A DNA stretch of 64,000 nucleotides, from the NCBI RefSeq assembly GCF_013294115.1, contig NZ_JABSNP010000017.1:1-64000 (forward strand), written 5' to 3'. This document shows, in pieces, positions 17,074 through 26,172 of this stretch; positions within the stretch are counted from its first letter, which is position 1, and the number at the start of each line of letters is the position of its first letter. The notes beneath the pieces were generated by a model, which saw only the letters and a list, made by a program, of their open reading frames with translations, had not been told where the DNA came from and searched no databases. The stretch comes from Hymenobacter caeli (GTDB lineage: Bacteria; Bacteroidota; Bacteroidia; Cytophagales; Hymenobacteraceae). Both the position numbers and the translations under genes were made by a program.

Positions 17074-18264
17074 TTAGCCCAGGGCCGCCACGCCGGGCAA
17101 TTCCTTGCCTTCCATGAATTCGAGCAGGGCCCCGCCGCCGGTGCTGATGTAGCTCACCCGGTCGGCGAAGCCCATTTGCTGCACGGCGGCGGCCGAGTCG
17201 CCCCCGCCGATGAGCGAGTAGGCCCCGGCCTCGGTGGCCTCGGCCACGGCGCGGGCCACGTACTCGGTGCCGAGCGAGAAGTTACTCATTTCAAACACGC
17301 CCATCGGGCCGTTCCACAGGATGGTTTTGCTGGCCCGGATGATGTCGGCGAAGTCTTCACGGGCGTCGGGGCCCAGGTCGAGGCCCATCCAGCCAGCCGG
17401 GATGCTGTCGTTGGGGGCCACGTCCACGTCGGCGTCGTTGGCGAAGCGGTTGGCGATGAGGCTGTCGCCGGGCAGCACCAGGTTCACGCCCTTGGCCTTG
17501 GCGCGGGCGATGAGGTCGCGGGCCAGGTCCACTTTGTCGGCTTCCAGCAGCGAGCCGCCCACGTGGCCGCCCATGGCCACGGCAAACGTGTAGGCCATGC
17601 CCCCGCCGATGAGCAGGTTGTCCACCTTGTCGAGCAACTTGTCGATGAGCAGAATCTTGTCCGAGATTTTGGCCCCGCCCATGATGGCCGTGAAGGGCCG
17701 AACGGCGTGCTCCAGCACCTTGCGGGCGTTGTCCACCTCGCCTTGCAGCAGGTAGCCGCCCACCCGGTTCTCGGGCGCGAAGTACTGCGCCATCACGGTC
17801 GTGGAGGCGTGGGCCCGGTGGGCCGTGCCGAAGGCATCGTTCACGTACACGTCGCCCAGCTGGGCCAGGGACTGGGCAAACGCCGGGTCGCCGGCTTCTT
17901 CTTCTTTGTGAAAGCGCAGGTTGTCGAGCAGCAGCACCTGGCCGGGCTGCAACGCCTGGGCCTTGGCCAGGGCTTCGGGGCTGAGCACGTCGCCGCCCCA
18001 GAGCACTTCCTGGCCGTATTCCTGCTGGAGGCGCAGCACGAGGCTTTCGAGCGAGAACTTCTTTTCGTAGCCACTCTTGGGCCGGCCCAGGTGCGAGAGC
18101 AGCACCGCGGAGCCGCCGTCGGCCAGGATTTTCTTGATGGTGGGCGTGGCCGCCCGGATGCGGGTGTCGTCGGTGATGTGCAGGTCGCCGTCGAGGGGCA
18201 CGTTGAAATCGACGCGCACCACGGCGCGGCGGCCGGCGAAATTGGTGTTATCCAGGGTGTTCAT
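17074..18264 (-). CDS. pgk: Phosphoglycerate kinase
   Basis: A 396-residue glycolytic kinase converting 1,3-bisphosphoglycerate and ADP to 3-phosphoglycerate and ATP. N-terminal substrate domain: RAVVRVDFNVPLDGDLHITD, LLSHLGRPKSGYEKKFSL, LLDNLRFHKEEE. C-terminal nucleotide domain: IMGGAKISDKILLIDKLLDK, LIGGGMAYTFAVAMG, WNGPMGVFEMSNFSLGT and SLIGGGDSAAAVQQMG. Full length for the family. It starts at the ATG at 18264, with CCTTTG and an AT-poor leader upstream. Confidence 0.97.
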   Translation of the reverse strand: MNTLDNTNFAGRRAVVRVDFNVPLDGDLHITDDTRIRAATPTIKKILADGGSAVLLSHLGRPKSGYEKKFSLESLVLRLQQEYGQEVLWGGDVLSPEALAKAQALQPGQVLLLDNLRFHKEEEAGDPAFAQSLAQLGDVYVNDAFGTAHRAHASTTVMAQYFAPENRVGGYLLQGEVDNARKVLEHAVRPFTAIMGGAKISDKILLIDKLLDKVDNLLIGGGMAYTFAVAMGGHVGGSLLEADKVDLARDLIARAKAKGVNLVLPGDSLIANRFANDADVDVAPNDSIPAGWMGLDLGPDAREDFADIIRASKTILWNGPMGVFEMSNFSLGTEYVARAVAEATEAGAYSLIGGGDSAAAVQQMGFADRVSYISTGGGALLEFMEGKELPGVAALG

Positions 18265-18486
18265 GAAGTGGGGGAGGGGTTAGGAAAACGAAGCGCCGCA
18301 AAGGTGCGGCTCCGGCGCAATACTTTACGTGCTTACCGCGGAAGCGGCGTGCCGGTTGCGTGGGCGGCCTTGGGGCCGTGGCGGCCGGCCGTACTTTCGC
18401 CAGCTCTATGGTTTAACCTACCGTTGCTAATAGTTTGTGATTGAAAATAATAGCTGATAACGAGCAACCACCTACAAAGCCGCCCC

Positions 18487-19512
18487 GTGCCGACCCGCCG
18501 CAAGTTCCTGCACTCTTCCGCCGCCGGCCTGGCCGGGCTGGCCGTGACGCCGCTCGCCCCCCTGGCCGCCGGGGCCCGGCCGGGGCCCCCGGCGGCGGGC
18601 CGGCCCCTGGTTATTTCCACCTGGGACGCGGGCCTGAACGCCAACCGCGGGGCCTGGAAAATCCTGGGCCCCGGCGGCTACGCCCTCGACGCCGTGGAAG
18701 CCGGCGTGATGGTGACCGAGGCCGAGCAAAGCTGCTGCGTGGGCCTGGGCGCCAACCCCGACCGCGACGGCATCGTGACGCTCGACGCCTGCATCATGGA
18801 CGACAAGTACGGCTGCGGCAGCGTGGCCGCGCTGGAGCGCATCAAGCACCCCATCAGCGTGGCCCGCCGCGTGATGGAGCGCACCCCCCACGTGCTGCTG
18901 GTGGGCCCCGGGGCCCAGCAGTTTGCCGTGGCCCAGGGCTTCTCGCTGGAGGAACAAAAGCTGAGCCCCGACGCCGAAAAAGCCTACCGCGAATGGCTGA
19001 AAACCAGCCAGTACCGCCCCGTCATCAACGTAGAAAACTCGGGTGCGCGGCCCCCGGGCCCCGCCGGCGGGGCCAGCAACCACGACACCATTGCCATGCT
19101 GGCCCTCGATGCGCAGGGCCGCCTCAGCGGCAGCTGCACCACCAGCGGCATGGGCTTCAAGATGCGCGGCCGGGTGGGCGACTCGCCCATCATCGGGGCC
19201 GGGCTGTTCGTGGACCCGGAAGTGGGGGCCGCCGCCGCCACCGGTCAGGGCGAGGACGTGATTCGCATGGCCGGCGCGCACACCGTGGTGGAGCTGATGC
19301 GCCAGGGCCGCTCGCCGCAAGCCGCTTGCCAGGAGGCCGTTGCGCGCGTGGCCAAAATCAAGGGCCCCCAGGCCCGCGACATCCAGGTGGCGTTCATTGC
19401 CGTGAGCCGCCGGGGCCAGGTGGGGGCCTACGCCCTGCAAAAAGGCTTCAGCTATGCCCTGAGCACCTCGGACGCGCCGCGCCTCATCAGCAGCGAATAC
19501 TTCTTGAAGTGA
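18487..19512 (+). CDS. N4-(beta-N-acetylglucosaminyl)-L-asparaginase family Ntn hydrolase
   Basis: A 341-residue Ntn hydrolase of the glycosylasparaginase/isoaspartyl-peptidase superfamily. It begins with a twin-arginine-like signal (TRRKFLHSSAAGLAGLAV), so it is likely exported. The alpha chain contains STWDAGLNANRGAWKIL and DAVEAGVMVTEAEQSCCVGL; the autocleavage site is SNHDTIAMLALD, where the Thr becomes the N-terminal nucleophile, followed by the beta-chain signature GSCTTSGMGFKMRGRVGDSP. Family members cleave GlcNAc-Asn or beta-aspartyl bonds. The start is GTG at 18487. Its stop overlaps the start of the deleted cutC by GTGA. Confidence 0.88.
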   Translation: MPTRRKFLHSSAAGLAGLAVTPLAPLAAGARPGPPAAGRPLVISTWDAGLNANRGAWKILGPGGYALDAVEAGVMVTEAEQSCCVGLGANPDRDGIVTLDACIMDDKYGCGSVAALERIKHPISVARRVMERTPHVLLVGPGAQQFAVAQGFSLEEQKLSPDAEKAYREWLKTSQYRPVINVENSGARPPGPAGGASNHDTIAMLALDAQGRLSGSCTTSGMGFKMRGRVGDSPIIGAGLFVDPEVGAAAATGQGEDVIRMAGAHTVVELMRQGRSPQAACQEAVARVAKIKGPQARDIQVAFIAVSRRGQVGAYALQKGFSYALSTSDAPRLISSEYFLK

Positions 19513-19766
19513 GCCAGCAATTGGAAATTTGCGCCGGGCGCATCTGCGTGAGGCCGGGCGCGGGCATCACGGCAGCCAACATCCAGGCGCTGGCCGCCCG
19601 CACCGGGGCCCGGGAGCTGCACGCCAGCGCCAAGCGCCTGCGGCCGCCCGAGGCGGGCGCGGGCCTGTTCGCCGCCCCGCAGTTCGAAACCGACGCCGCC
19701 CTGGTGGCCGAGCTGGTGGCGCTGCTGAACCACCGGCAGCACGGACGCTGCACGCCTGCACGTTAA
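19509..19766 (+). pseudogene. cutC: Internally deleted cutC (copper homeostasis protein CutC)
   Basis: An 85-codon frame beginning at a GTG that overlaps the asparaginase stop (GTGA). The first residues (QQLEICA) match the CutC N-terminus, but they run straight into the C-terminal third of the family: GRICVRPGAGITAANIQALA, RELHASAKRL and ETDAALVAELVALL. Intact CutC is a TIM barrel of roughly 230-250 residues, so some 150 codons of the middle are missing while the frame is kept. The product cannot form the barrel and is probably non-functional. The junction lies near 19530. Confidence 0.75.
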
Positions 19767-19782
19767 GCTGCCGCTGCCCGGT

Positions 19783-19888
19783 CGTAGCGCGAACTTTGTC
19801 GTGCGCGCCGCTCGCTTCGTTGCGGCAAAATAGGCAGCGACGCGAACGATTACCGTGCAACCGCGCGAACGACAAAGTTCGCGCTACG
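19783..19888. repeat. Palindromic repeat (family D)
   Basis: 20-bp perfect arms CGTAGCGCGAACTTTGTCGT (19783-19802) and the complement at 19869-19888 flank an imperfect 66-bp centre with further GCG-rich pairing. It lies between deleted cutC and the Ddl promoter. Confidence 0.75.
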
Positions 19889-19959
19889 GCCGTTCGGCGA
19901 CCGTTTAACCGCGTGGACTTGCAGCGCCCATACTACGGGCGGGGCCCCGCGGCCCTTCC

Positions 19960-19967
19960 TACCTTTG
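19960..19967 (+). promoter_or_regulatory. -7 promoter element just before the double Ddl gene
   Basis: TACCTTTG (TAnnTTTG consensus) ends 7 nt before the ATG at 19975, so transcription would start at or next to the start codon, giving a leaderless mRNA. Confidence 0.55.
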
Positions 19968-19974
19968 CGGAACT

Positions 19975-22728
19975 ATGAGAATTGGCATTTTTTTCGGGGG
20001 CACTTCGCGCGAGCGGGAAATTTCGTTTGCCGGGGGCCGCACCGTTTTCGATAACCTGGACAAGGCGCTGTTCCAGCCGGTGCCCATTTTCGTGGATAGC
20101 CTGGGCAACTTCATCCTGCTCGACTGGCAGTACCTGTACAAAGGCACCATCCGCGACTTTTACCCGCCGGTGGCCGCGCTGCCCGCCACCCGCCACCCCT
20201 GGCAGGTGTACGTCGAAAGCCTGGGCGAGCTGAGCGACGACGCCCTGACCGAGCTAATTAGCCACGTCGGCCGCCGCCTTGAAGCCAGCGAGTTGCCCAA
20301 GCTGATGGACTTTGCCTTCTTGGCCCTGCACGGGCCCGGCGGCGAGGACGGAGCCATCCAGGGCCTGCTGGAATGGCTGGGCGTGCCGTACTCGGGCTCC
20401 GGCATTTTGCCCTCGGCCATTGGCATTGATAAAATTGCGCAGAAGCGTCTGATGCAGGCCGTGGGGCTGGCGACGCCGAAGTTTCGGGTAGTTTTTAGAA
20501 AAGGCAGTGGGTCAGTCACATTGCCAGAATTAATAGAGGAACTAGGACTACCCCTTGTAATCAAGGCCCCCCGCCAGGGCAGTAGCATTGGCGTCAGCAT
20601 CGTGCGGGAAGAGAACGAAGAGCTGTTCCGCAACGCCGTGGACCGAGCCCGGTTTGAGCGCTTTCTTTTCCGCGATGATTGGGAGATTATGCGCGAAGCC
20701 GAACAACTGACCTGGATACGTCAAGTGGCTGATGTTCGCGAAGGCATTGGTTTACCGGTAAGCGCATTGGTAGTTACAGCTGATTTTGAAGAGGGTGTGG
20801 AAGAATTGATTCATCACCCTGAGGTATTACTTGACTACATCAATCAAAATTTCAACCAACCCACTTTACAGGAATTTAAAGCAGAGGTTAATTTCATACG
20901 CTTCACGAGTCTAACTGGCGAAACCCAGGTTCTGGTAGAGCAATTCGTGGCCGGCCGCGAGTTCAGCTGCATCGTGGTGGAAAACGAGCGCGGCGAGCCC
21001 CTGGCCCTGCCGCCCACCGAGATTGTGAAGGGCGCGGAGCTGTTCGACTACCGCGCCAAGTACCTGCCCGGCCTGGCCCGCAAAGTCACGCCCATCGACC
21101 TGCCGGAGGCGGAGATTCAGCGCATCCGAGAGCAGTGTCAGGTTATGTTCCGCACGTTCGGTTTTCAGGTGTACGCGCGGCTCGACGGCTTTTACACGCC
21201 CGATGGCACCATCTTCCTCAACGACCCCAACACGACGAGCGGGATGCTGCCGGCCTCGTTCTTCTTCCACCAGGCGGCCGAGATTGGCCTGAACCCCAGC
21301 CAGTTCCTCACCTACCTCATCCGCACGTCGCTGGCAGCGCGGCGGCGCGGCGGGATGCAGCCGGTGCAGCTGGCCCAGCAGCTCCGGCAGCTCGACGCGG
21401 CGGTGGCCGACCGGCAGCAGGCCGGCGCGGGCGGGCGCATCCGGGTGGCCGTCATTATGGGCGGGTACTCGTCGGAGCGCCACATTTCGGTGGAGAGCGG
21501 GCGAAACATTTTCGAGAAGCTCAGCTCGTCGGCCAAGTACGCGCCGGTGCCGGTGTTCCTCACCGGCTCGGCCCAGGAGCACCGCCTTTACGTGCTGCCC
21601 ATCAACGTGATGCTGAAGGACAACGCCGACGACATCCGCGAGAAGATTGAGCACGCCGAAGCCGGCGCGGGGCCCCACCCCATCCTGGCCAAAATCCAGG
21701 CCGAGGCCGCCGCCCTCACCCGCACCTACGCCGGGCAGGGGCTGGCCCAGCCGCGCCGCATCTCGTTCGCCGAGCTGGCCGGGCTGGCCGACGAGGTGTT
21801 CATCGCCCTGCACGGCCGCCCGGGCGAGGACGGGGCCCTGCAACAGGAGCTGGAACGCCACGGCCTGCCCTACAACGGCTCGGGCGTGGCCAGCAGCGCC
21901 CTCACCATCAACAAGTTCGAAACCAACCAGCGCCTGCGCGAAGCCGGCCTGCTGGTGGCCGACCACCGCATGGCCCCGCGCCTGGAGTGGGCCGCCGACG
22001 CCGAAAGCTTCTACCGCCGCCTGGAGGCGCAGTTTCCGTACCCGTTCATCGCCAAGCCGGCCGACGACGGCTGCTCGTCGGCGGTGAAAAAGATTAAGAA
22101 CCGCGCCGAGCTGGCGGCCTTTTCGGCGCTGATGTTCCGCGACCAGGACGACCTGCTGGCGGGCCCCGCCGGGGTGCTGCACCTGGGCTTCAAGGAGGAG
22201 TTTCCGCAGAAAGACGCCTTTTTGGTGGAAACCCTCATCAGCCGCGACGGGGCCGCGCACTTCTTGGAAGTGACCGGGGGCCTGCTCACGAGCTACGACG
22301 CGGACGGCCGGCTCGCCATCGAAGTCTTCGAGGCCAGCGAGGCCCTGGCCAACGGCGAGGTGCTGAGCCTGGAGGAGAAGTTCCTGGCCGGCGAGGGCCA
22401 GAACATCACGCCCGCCCGCTACGCCCCCGACCCCGCCGAGCGCCAGCGCATCAGCAACGAGGTGAAGGCCGTGCTGCGCCGCGTGGCCGAGGTGCTCGGC
22501 GTGCAGGGCTACGCCCGCATCGACGCCTTCGTGCGGGTGCGGCCGTCGGGGGCCGTGGAGGTTATTATCATCGAAGTCAACTCGTTGCCCGGCATGACGC
22601 CCGCCACCTGCATCTTCCACCAAACGGCCCTGGCCGGCTACACGCCCTACCAGTTCGTGGACCGGATTTTGGAATTCGGCAAGGCGCGGGCGGGGCGAGA
22701 AAAGATGGCAATAAGGCCGTCATGCTGA
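19975..22728 (+). CDS. Tandem D-alanine--D-alanine ligase fusion
   Basis: A 917-residue protein made of two Ddl-like ATP-grasp units. Unit 1 (about 1-470) starts MRIGIFFGGTSREREISFAG and has FLALHGPGGEDGAIQGLLE, LPLVIKAPRQGSSIGVSIV and FLNDPNTTSGMLPASFFFHQ. Unit 2 (from about 487) starts RVAVIMGGYSSERHISVESG and has IALHGRPGEDGALQQELE, FIAKPADDGCSSAVKKIK and IEVNSLPGMTPATCIFHQ. Ddl joins two D-Ala for peptidoglycan. Whether both halves are active is unknown; unit 1 has DPNTTSG where catalytic Ddl has E-V-N-x-x-P-G, so unit 2 looks more canonical. About 20476-20935 is markedly AT-richer (AGA, TTA, ATA, CTA codons). The final residues RPSC and the stop come from a family C palindrome. A PASTA gene follows. 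Confidence 0.88.
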   Translation: MRIGIFFGGTSREREISFAGGRTVFDNLDKALFQPVPIFVDSLGNFILLDWQYLYKGTIRDFYPPVAALPATRHPWQVYVESLGELSDDALTELISHVGRRLEASELPKLMDFAFLALHGPGGEDGAIQGLLEWLGVPYSGSGILPSAIGIDKIAQKRLMQAVGLATPKFRVVFRKGSGSVTLPELIEELGLPLVIKAPRQGSSIGVSIVREENEELFRNAVDRARFERFLFRDDWEIMREAEQLTWIRQVADVREGIGLPVSALVVTADFEEGVEELIHHPEVLLDYINQNFNQPTLQEFKAEVNFIRFTSLTGETQVLVEQFVAGREFSCIVVENERGEPLALPPTEIVKGAELFDYRAKYLPGLARKVTPIDLPEAEIQRIREQCQVMFRTFGFQVYARLDGFYTPDGTIFLNDPNTTSGMLPASFFFHQAAEIGLNPSQFLTYLIRTSLAARRRGGMQPVQLAQQLRQLDAAVADRQQAGAGGRIRVAVIMGGYSSERHISVESGRNIFEKLSSSAKYAPVPVFLTGSAQEHRLYVLPINVMLKDNADDIREKIEHAEAGAGPHPILAKIQAEAAALTRTYAGQGLAQPRRISFAELAGLADEVFIALHGRPGEDGALQQELERHGLPYNGSGVASSALTINKFETNQRLREAGLLVADHRMAPRLEWAADAESFYRRLEAQFPYPFIAKPADDGCSSAVKKIKNRAELAAFSALMFRDQDDLLAGPAGVLHLGFKEEFPQKDAFLVETLISRDGAAHFLEVTGGLLTSYDADGRLAIEVFEASEALANGEVLSLEEKFLAGEGQNITPARYAPDPAERQRISNEVKAVLRRVAEVLGVQGYARIDAFVRVRPSGAVEVIIIEVNSLPGMTPATCIFHQTALAGYTPYQFVDRILEFGKARAGREKMAIRPSC

Positions 22729-22823
22729 GCGCAGCCGAAGCATCTCTACCGCGGCAGTAATTCATTCGTTGAACGATTGGGTTAGTGACGCAGTAGAGAT
22801 GCTTCGGCTGCGTTCAGCATGAC
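22719..22823. repeat. Palindromic repeat, family C copy 2
   Basis: A 105-bp inverted repeat, GTCATGCTGAGCGCAGCCGA ... to its complement ending in CAGCATGAC. The left arm overlaps the end of the double Ddl gene and contains its stop codon (TGA at 22726-22728). Confidence 0.85.
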
Positions 22824-22883
22824 GTTCTATTGTCATGACGTTCTACCTGTTTCATATATCAATCCCCAAGCCCTATCTACCTA

Positions 22884-23648
22884 ATGGCCAGTTTTTTCAA
22901 AGCCAACACCCCGCTCGACGTCGTGAAACACCTGGCCCTGGTGGTGGGCGCGGCGGCGCTGCTCGTGCTGGGCTTTTTTTACGTGTACCTGCCCGTGACG
23001 ACCCACCACGGCGAAACCATCACGGTGCCCAAGGTGACGGGCATGAACGTGGCCGAGCTGGAGAAATACCTCGACGCGCGCCACCTGGCGTATTTCGTCG
23101 ATGATTCGAGCTACAACCCCGATATCCGGCCGCTCACCGTGCTGACGCAGGACCCCGCGCCGGGCGAGAAGGTGAAGGAGGGCCGCAAAATTTACCTGCA
23201 AGTGGCCATGAAGCGCCCGCCGGTCATCAAGATGCCCAAGCTGGTGGACGGCTCGGTGAAGAACGCCCAGCTCATCTTGCAGAGCTACGACCTGGTGGTG
23301 GGCCAGATTAAGATGGTGCCCAACCTGGCCCAAAACGCCGTGCTCCGGCAGTTCGTGAACGGCAAGGAAATAGCGCCCGGGGCCCCCGTGGCAAAGGGCA
23401 CGCGCATCGACCTGGAAGTGGGCGACGGCCTGGGCAACCAAGAATTTCTGGTGCCCGACCTCGTGAAAATGCCCCAGGATGAAGCCCTGACGCTGCTCGC
23501 CGGCCAGGGCCTGCAAAAGGGGGAGGTATTCGAGCAGGCCGCCGCAGAAGGCCAGGTGCCGGGCACCGTGGTGCGCCAGCGCCCCGTGCCGGGCCCCAAC
23601 GCCACCATCCGCACCGGCCAGCTCGTCGATTTGTGGATCGCGAAATAG
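22884..23648 (+). CDS. PASTA-domain membrane protein
   Basis: A 254-residue bitopic protein: short cytoplasmic start, one membrane helix (about 15-37, HLALVVGAAALLVLGFFYVY) and three extracytoplasmic PASTA domains (ITVPKVTGMNVAELEKYLDA; IKMPKLVDGSVKNAQLILQS; FLVPDLVKMPQDEALTLLAG), each with the P-x-V/L start and an xQxPxPG-like end (TQDPAPGEKV, RQRPVPGPNA). PASTA domains bind peptidoglycan stems or muropeptides. There is no kinase domain, unlike Firmicutes PASTA kinases. The position after the double Ddl gene fits a cell-wall role. Confidence 0.9.
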   Translation: MASFFKANTPLDVVKHLALVVGAAALLVLGFFYVYLPVTTHHGETITVPKVTGMNVAELEKYLDARHLAYFVDDSSYNPDIRPLTVLTQDPAPGEKVKEGRKIYLQVAMKRPPVIKMPKLVDGSVKNAQLILQSYDLVVGQIKMVPNLAQNAVLRQFVNGKEIAPGAPVAKGTRIDLEVGDGLGNQEFLVPDLVKMPQDEALTLLAGQGLQKGEVFEQAAAEGQVPGTVVRQRPVPGPNATIRTGQLVDLWIAK

Positions 23649-23794
23649 GGCCCCGGCGCGGGCCTTTTTGGCGGCCGCTCGGGGCCCCGGGCGGCTGGCA
23701 GCACTAAAGCGCTGGCCCCGGCGTTGGCGCTCCAGGAAAATGAGAAATAGAAGTTGTTTGGTGATTCAGAAAAGTCATTCAAACCATTCAGCAC

Positions 23795-23888
23795 GTCATG
23801 CCGAGCGCAGCCGAGGCATCTCGCGTACAGCAGTAATTCAATCGATGTAACGGAGCACGCGAGATGCTTCGGCTGCGCTCAGCATGAC
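23795..23888. repeat. Palindromic repeat, family C copy 3
   Basis: A 94-bp inverted repeat, GTCATGCCGAGCGCAGCCGA ... TCGGCTGCGCTCAGCATGAC. It lies in the otherwise empty AT-rich gap (23649-24001) between the PASTA gene and the T9SS cargo gene. No other feature was seen in that gap. Confidence 0.85.
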
Positions 23889-24001
23889 GGCCAAAAGAGG
23901 ATCATTTAACATTTAAACTGCCTCATAAACTGCCTCATAAAAAATTAAAACGCCTTTTCAACGGCGCTTACCCCTTCGTTTTTAATTAGCGGCTATTAAT
24001 T

Positions 24002-25915
24002 ATGACCCGACTGTTCCGCCTTTTGCCGGCGCTGCTGCTGCTGGCGCTGGCCGCCCCGGCCCAGGGCGTGCTGCCCGCCCAGCCCCTGCCCAACGACCCC
24101 GGCCGCACGGCCCCGGCGGCGGGGCCCGCGGCGGCGCGGCGCGGCACGGCGGCGCTGGCGCTGCCGTTTTTCGACGACTTCACCACGCCGCGCGAGGGCA
24201 ACCCCCGGGTGCAAAACTGGCTGCCCGGCGGCGGGGCCCTGGTGAACAACCGCCTGCCGGTGCACCCCCTCACGCGGGGCGTGGCCACGCTCGACGGCCT
24301 GCGGGCCAACGGCCAGGGCTACGGCAGCCCCTCGGGCTTCGGGGCCATCGACACGCTCACCTCGCAGCCCATCGACCTGAGCGCCTACGGGGCGGGCAAC
24401 AACCTCTACCTCACCTTTGCCTGGCAGGAAGGCAGCGTGGTGGGGCCCGCCCAGCGCAGTGCCAACGGCGCGACGGTGGCCCTGGAGCTGTTTTTTCTGG
24501 ACAAGGACGGGCGCTGGGTGTCGCAGTGGCGGCAGCTGGCGGGCGGGCAGCCGGTGAGCGCCTTCCGGCAGCGGGCCGTGGCCGTGAGCGACCCGCGCTA
24601 CTTTCACGCCGGGTTCCAGTTCCAGTTCCAGGCCACGGGCAACCTGGCCGTGAGCCGCGACGCCTGGAGCCTCGACTACTTCGTGCTGGCCGCCAACCGC
24701 ACCGCCGCCGACACCACCTACGCCGACCTGGCCACCGCCCAGGGGCTGGGCAACCCGCTGCGGCGCTTCACGGCCCTGCCCTGGTGGCAGTACAACGCCG
24801 CCGCGCCCGCCGACGAGTTGAACCCGTCGCTGAACGCCGAAATCACCAACCTCAACCCCGGGCCCATCCCCACGCCCATCAGCTGGACGGGCACGGTGCA
24901 GGACGTGGCCGGCGGCTTCCAGGGCACGTGGCTGGCGGACAGCCGCAGCATCCCGACCACGCCGCGCCAAACCACCATCGGCGGCAGCGCCCGCGCCGCG
25001 CCGCTGCCCCTCACCAACGCCGCCAAGCAGCTGCGCTACACCCTGGCCCTGAACACCCGCGTGGCGGCCGGCGACCGCACCCTGCCCAACGACACGCTGA
25101 GCCGCGACGTGTTTTTGCAGGACTACTACGCCTTCGACGACGGCTCGGCCGAAGCCGTGCTCTCGCTGCCGGCCACCGCCACGGGCCCCGCCCAGTACCT
25201 GGCCTACGCCCTCGACCTCAACCAGGCCGACCAGGTGAAGGGCGTGCGCCTGTACCCCGTATTTCTGAACACGGCGCAGGGCGACAACGGGGCCGCCCGC
25301 AGCGTCACCATCGGCGTGTGGGCCGACGCCAACGGGCAGCCCGCGGCCACGCCCCTGCTCCTCAAAACCGTTGCCCTGCCCAACCCGCTGCCGGCGGGGC
25401 AGGCGTTCGTCGATGTGCTCTTCGGCACGTCGGTGCCCGTGCCCAAGGGCCGCGTGTACGTGGGCTACGGCCAGCCGGCGCGGGGCCAGTTCCTGCCCTA
25501 CGGCCTCGACCTGAACAACCCGCCCCCGGCCAACACCCTCTTTCGCACCGAGCAGGGGAGCTGGCTGGCGTTTTCGACCATCCCCGCCGGGGCCCCCATG
25601 CTCCGCCCGCTGCTCACCAACAACCAGACCGTGGTGACGGCCACCCTGCCCGCCGCCGCCGGGCCTGCCGCCGCCGCGTTTGCCCTGTACCCCAACCCGG
25701 CTCCGGCCGGCGGGGGCATCGGCGTGGCCGGCCCCGCTTTTGCCCGCGCCAGCATCCTCGACGCGCTGGGCCGCCTCGTGTGGGAGCAGCCCGCCGCCGA
25801 GGCCGGGCGGCCCGTGCTCGCCCCGGGGGCCCTGGCGGCGGGGGTGTACGTGGTGCGCCTGCGCCTGCGCGACGGCAGCAGCGTGAGCCGCCGGCTGGTC
25901 GTCAGCGGGCCGTGA
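24002..25915 (+). CDS. Secreted protein with type IX secretion (type A) sorting domain
   Basis: A 637-residue exported protein: signal peptide (MTRLFRLLPALLLLALAAPA), a beta-rich body starting LPFFDDFTTPREGNPRVQNW, and a C-terminal sorting domain (about the last 80 residues) with AAFALYPNPAPAGG, ARASILDALGRLVWEQ and LAAGVYVVRLRLRDG. The YPNP start and the G-x-Y-x-v-r-l ending are diagnostic of T9SS type A cargo in Bacteroidetes, so the protein is probably attached to or released from the cell surface. The body has no enzyme motif that I recognise. Codon bias is extreme toward GCC/GGC. Confidence 0.88.
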   Translation: MTRLFRLLPALLLLALAAPAQGVLPAQPLPNDPGRTAPAAGPAAARRGTAALALPFFDDFTTPREGNPRVQNWLPGGGALVNNRLPVHPLTRGVATLDGLRANGQGYGSPSGFGAIDTLTSQPIDLSAYGAGNNLYLTFAWQEGSVVGPAQRSANGATVALELFFLDKDGRWVSQWRQLAGGQPVSAFRQRAVAVSDPRYFHAGFQFQFQATGNLAVSRDAWSLDYFVLAANRTAADTTYADLATAQGLGNPLRRFTALPWWQYNAAAPADELNPSLNAEITNLNPGPIPTPISWTGTVQDVAGGFQGTWLADSRSIPTTPRQTTIGGSARAAPLPLTNAAKQLRYTLALNTRVAAGDRTLPNDTLSRDVFLQDYYAFDDGSAEAVLSLPATATGPAQYLAYALDLNQADQVKGVRLYPVFLNTAQGDNGAARSVTIGVWADANGQPAATPLLLKTVALPNPLPAGQAFVDVLFGTSVPVPKGRVYVGYGQPARGQFLPYGLDLNNPPPANTLFRTEQGSWLAFSTIPAGAPMLRPLLTNNQTVVTATLPAAAGPAAAAFALYPNPAPAGGGIGVAGPAFARASILDALGRLVWEQPAAEAGRPVLAPGALAAGVYVVRLRLRDGSSVSRRLVVSGP

Positions 25916-25954
25916 GCCGCTGCTTGATGTAATCTTCCGGGTTTTTAGAGGACT

Positions 25955-26133
25955 CGTGCAGAGGTATGCGGATAGGGGTGGCCTAACACGGGGTGGTCCG
26001 GCGACTTTTTTCGTCGTCGGGCCACTCTGATAATACCCCGGGGCCGCTGTTCAACCGCCAGAGTGGCCCGACGACTTTTTTCGTCGTCGGGCCACCCCGT
26101 GTTAGGCCACCCCTATCTGCTTACCTCTGCACG
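25955..26133. repeat. Long palindromic repeat, family E copy 1
   Basis: A 179-bp inverted repeat. Outer arms CGTGCAGAGGTATGCGGATA and complement; inner arms AACACGGGGTGGTCCGGCGA with TTTTTTCGTCGTCGGGCCAC. Each arm has its own small hairpin around a run of six T. A shorter relative with the same core (CGGGGTGGTCCGG, GGCCACTCTG-like) is at 52769-52889. It sits between convergent genes. Confidence 0.85.
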
Positions 26134-26172
26134 GGTACTTAAAAGCAAGCGTACCAGAGGGATGGCGGCCGC

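Noticed and set aside
20911..22623. 570-codon minus-strand frame opposite the double Ddl gene
   Set aside because: Shadow of the ATP-grasp coding strand; low-complexity composition.
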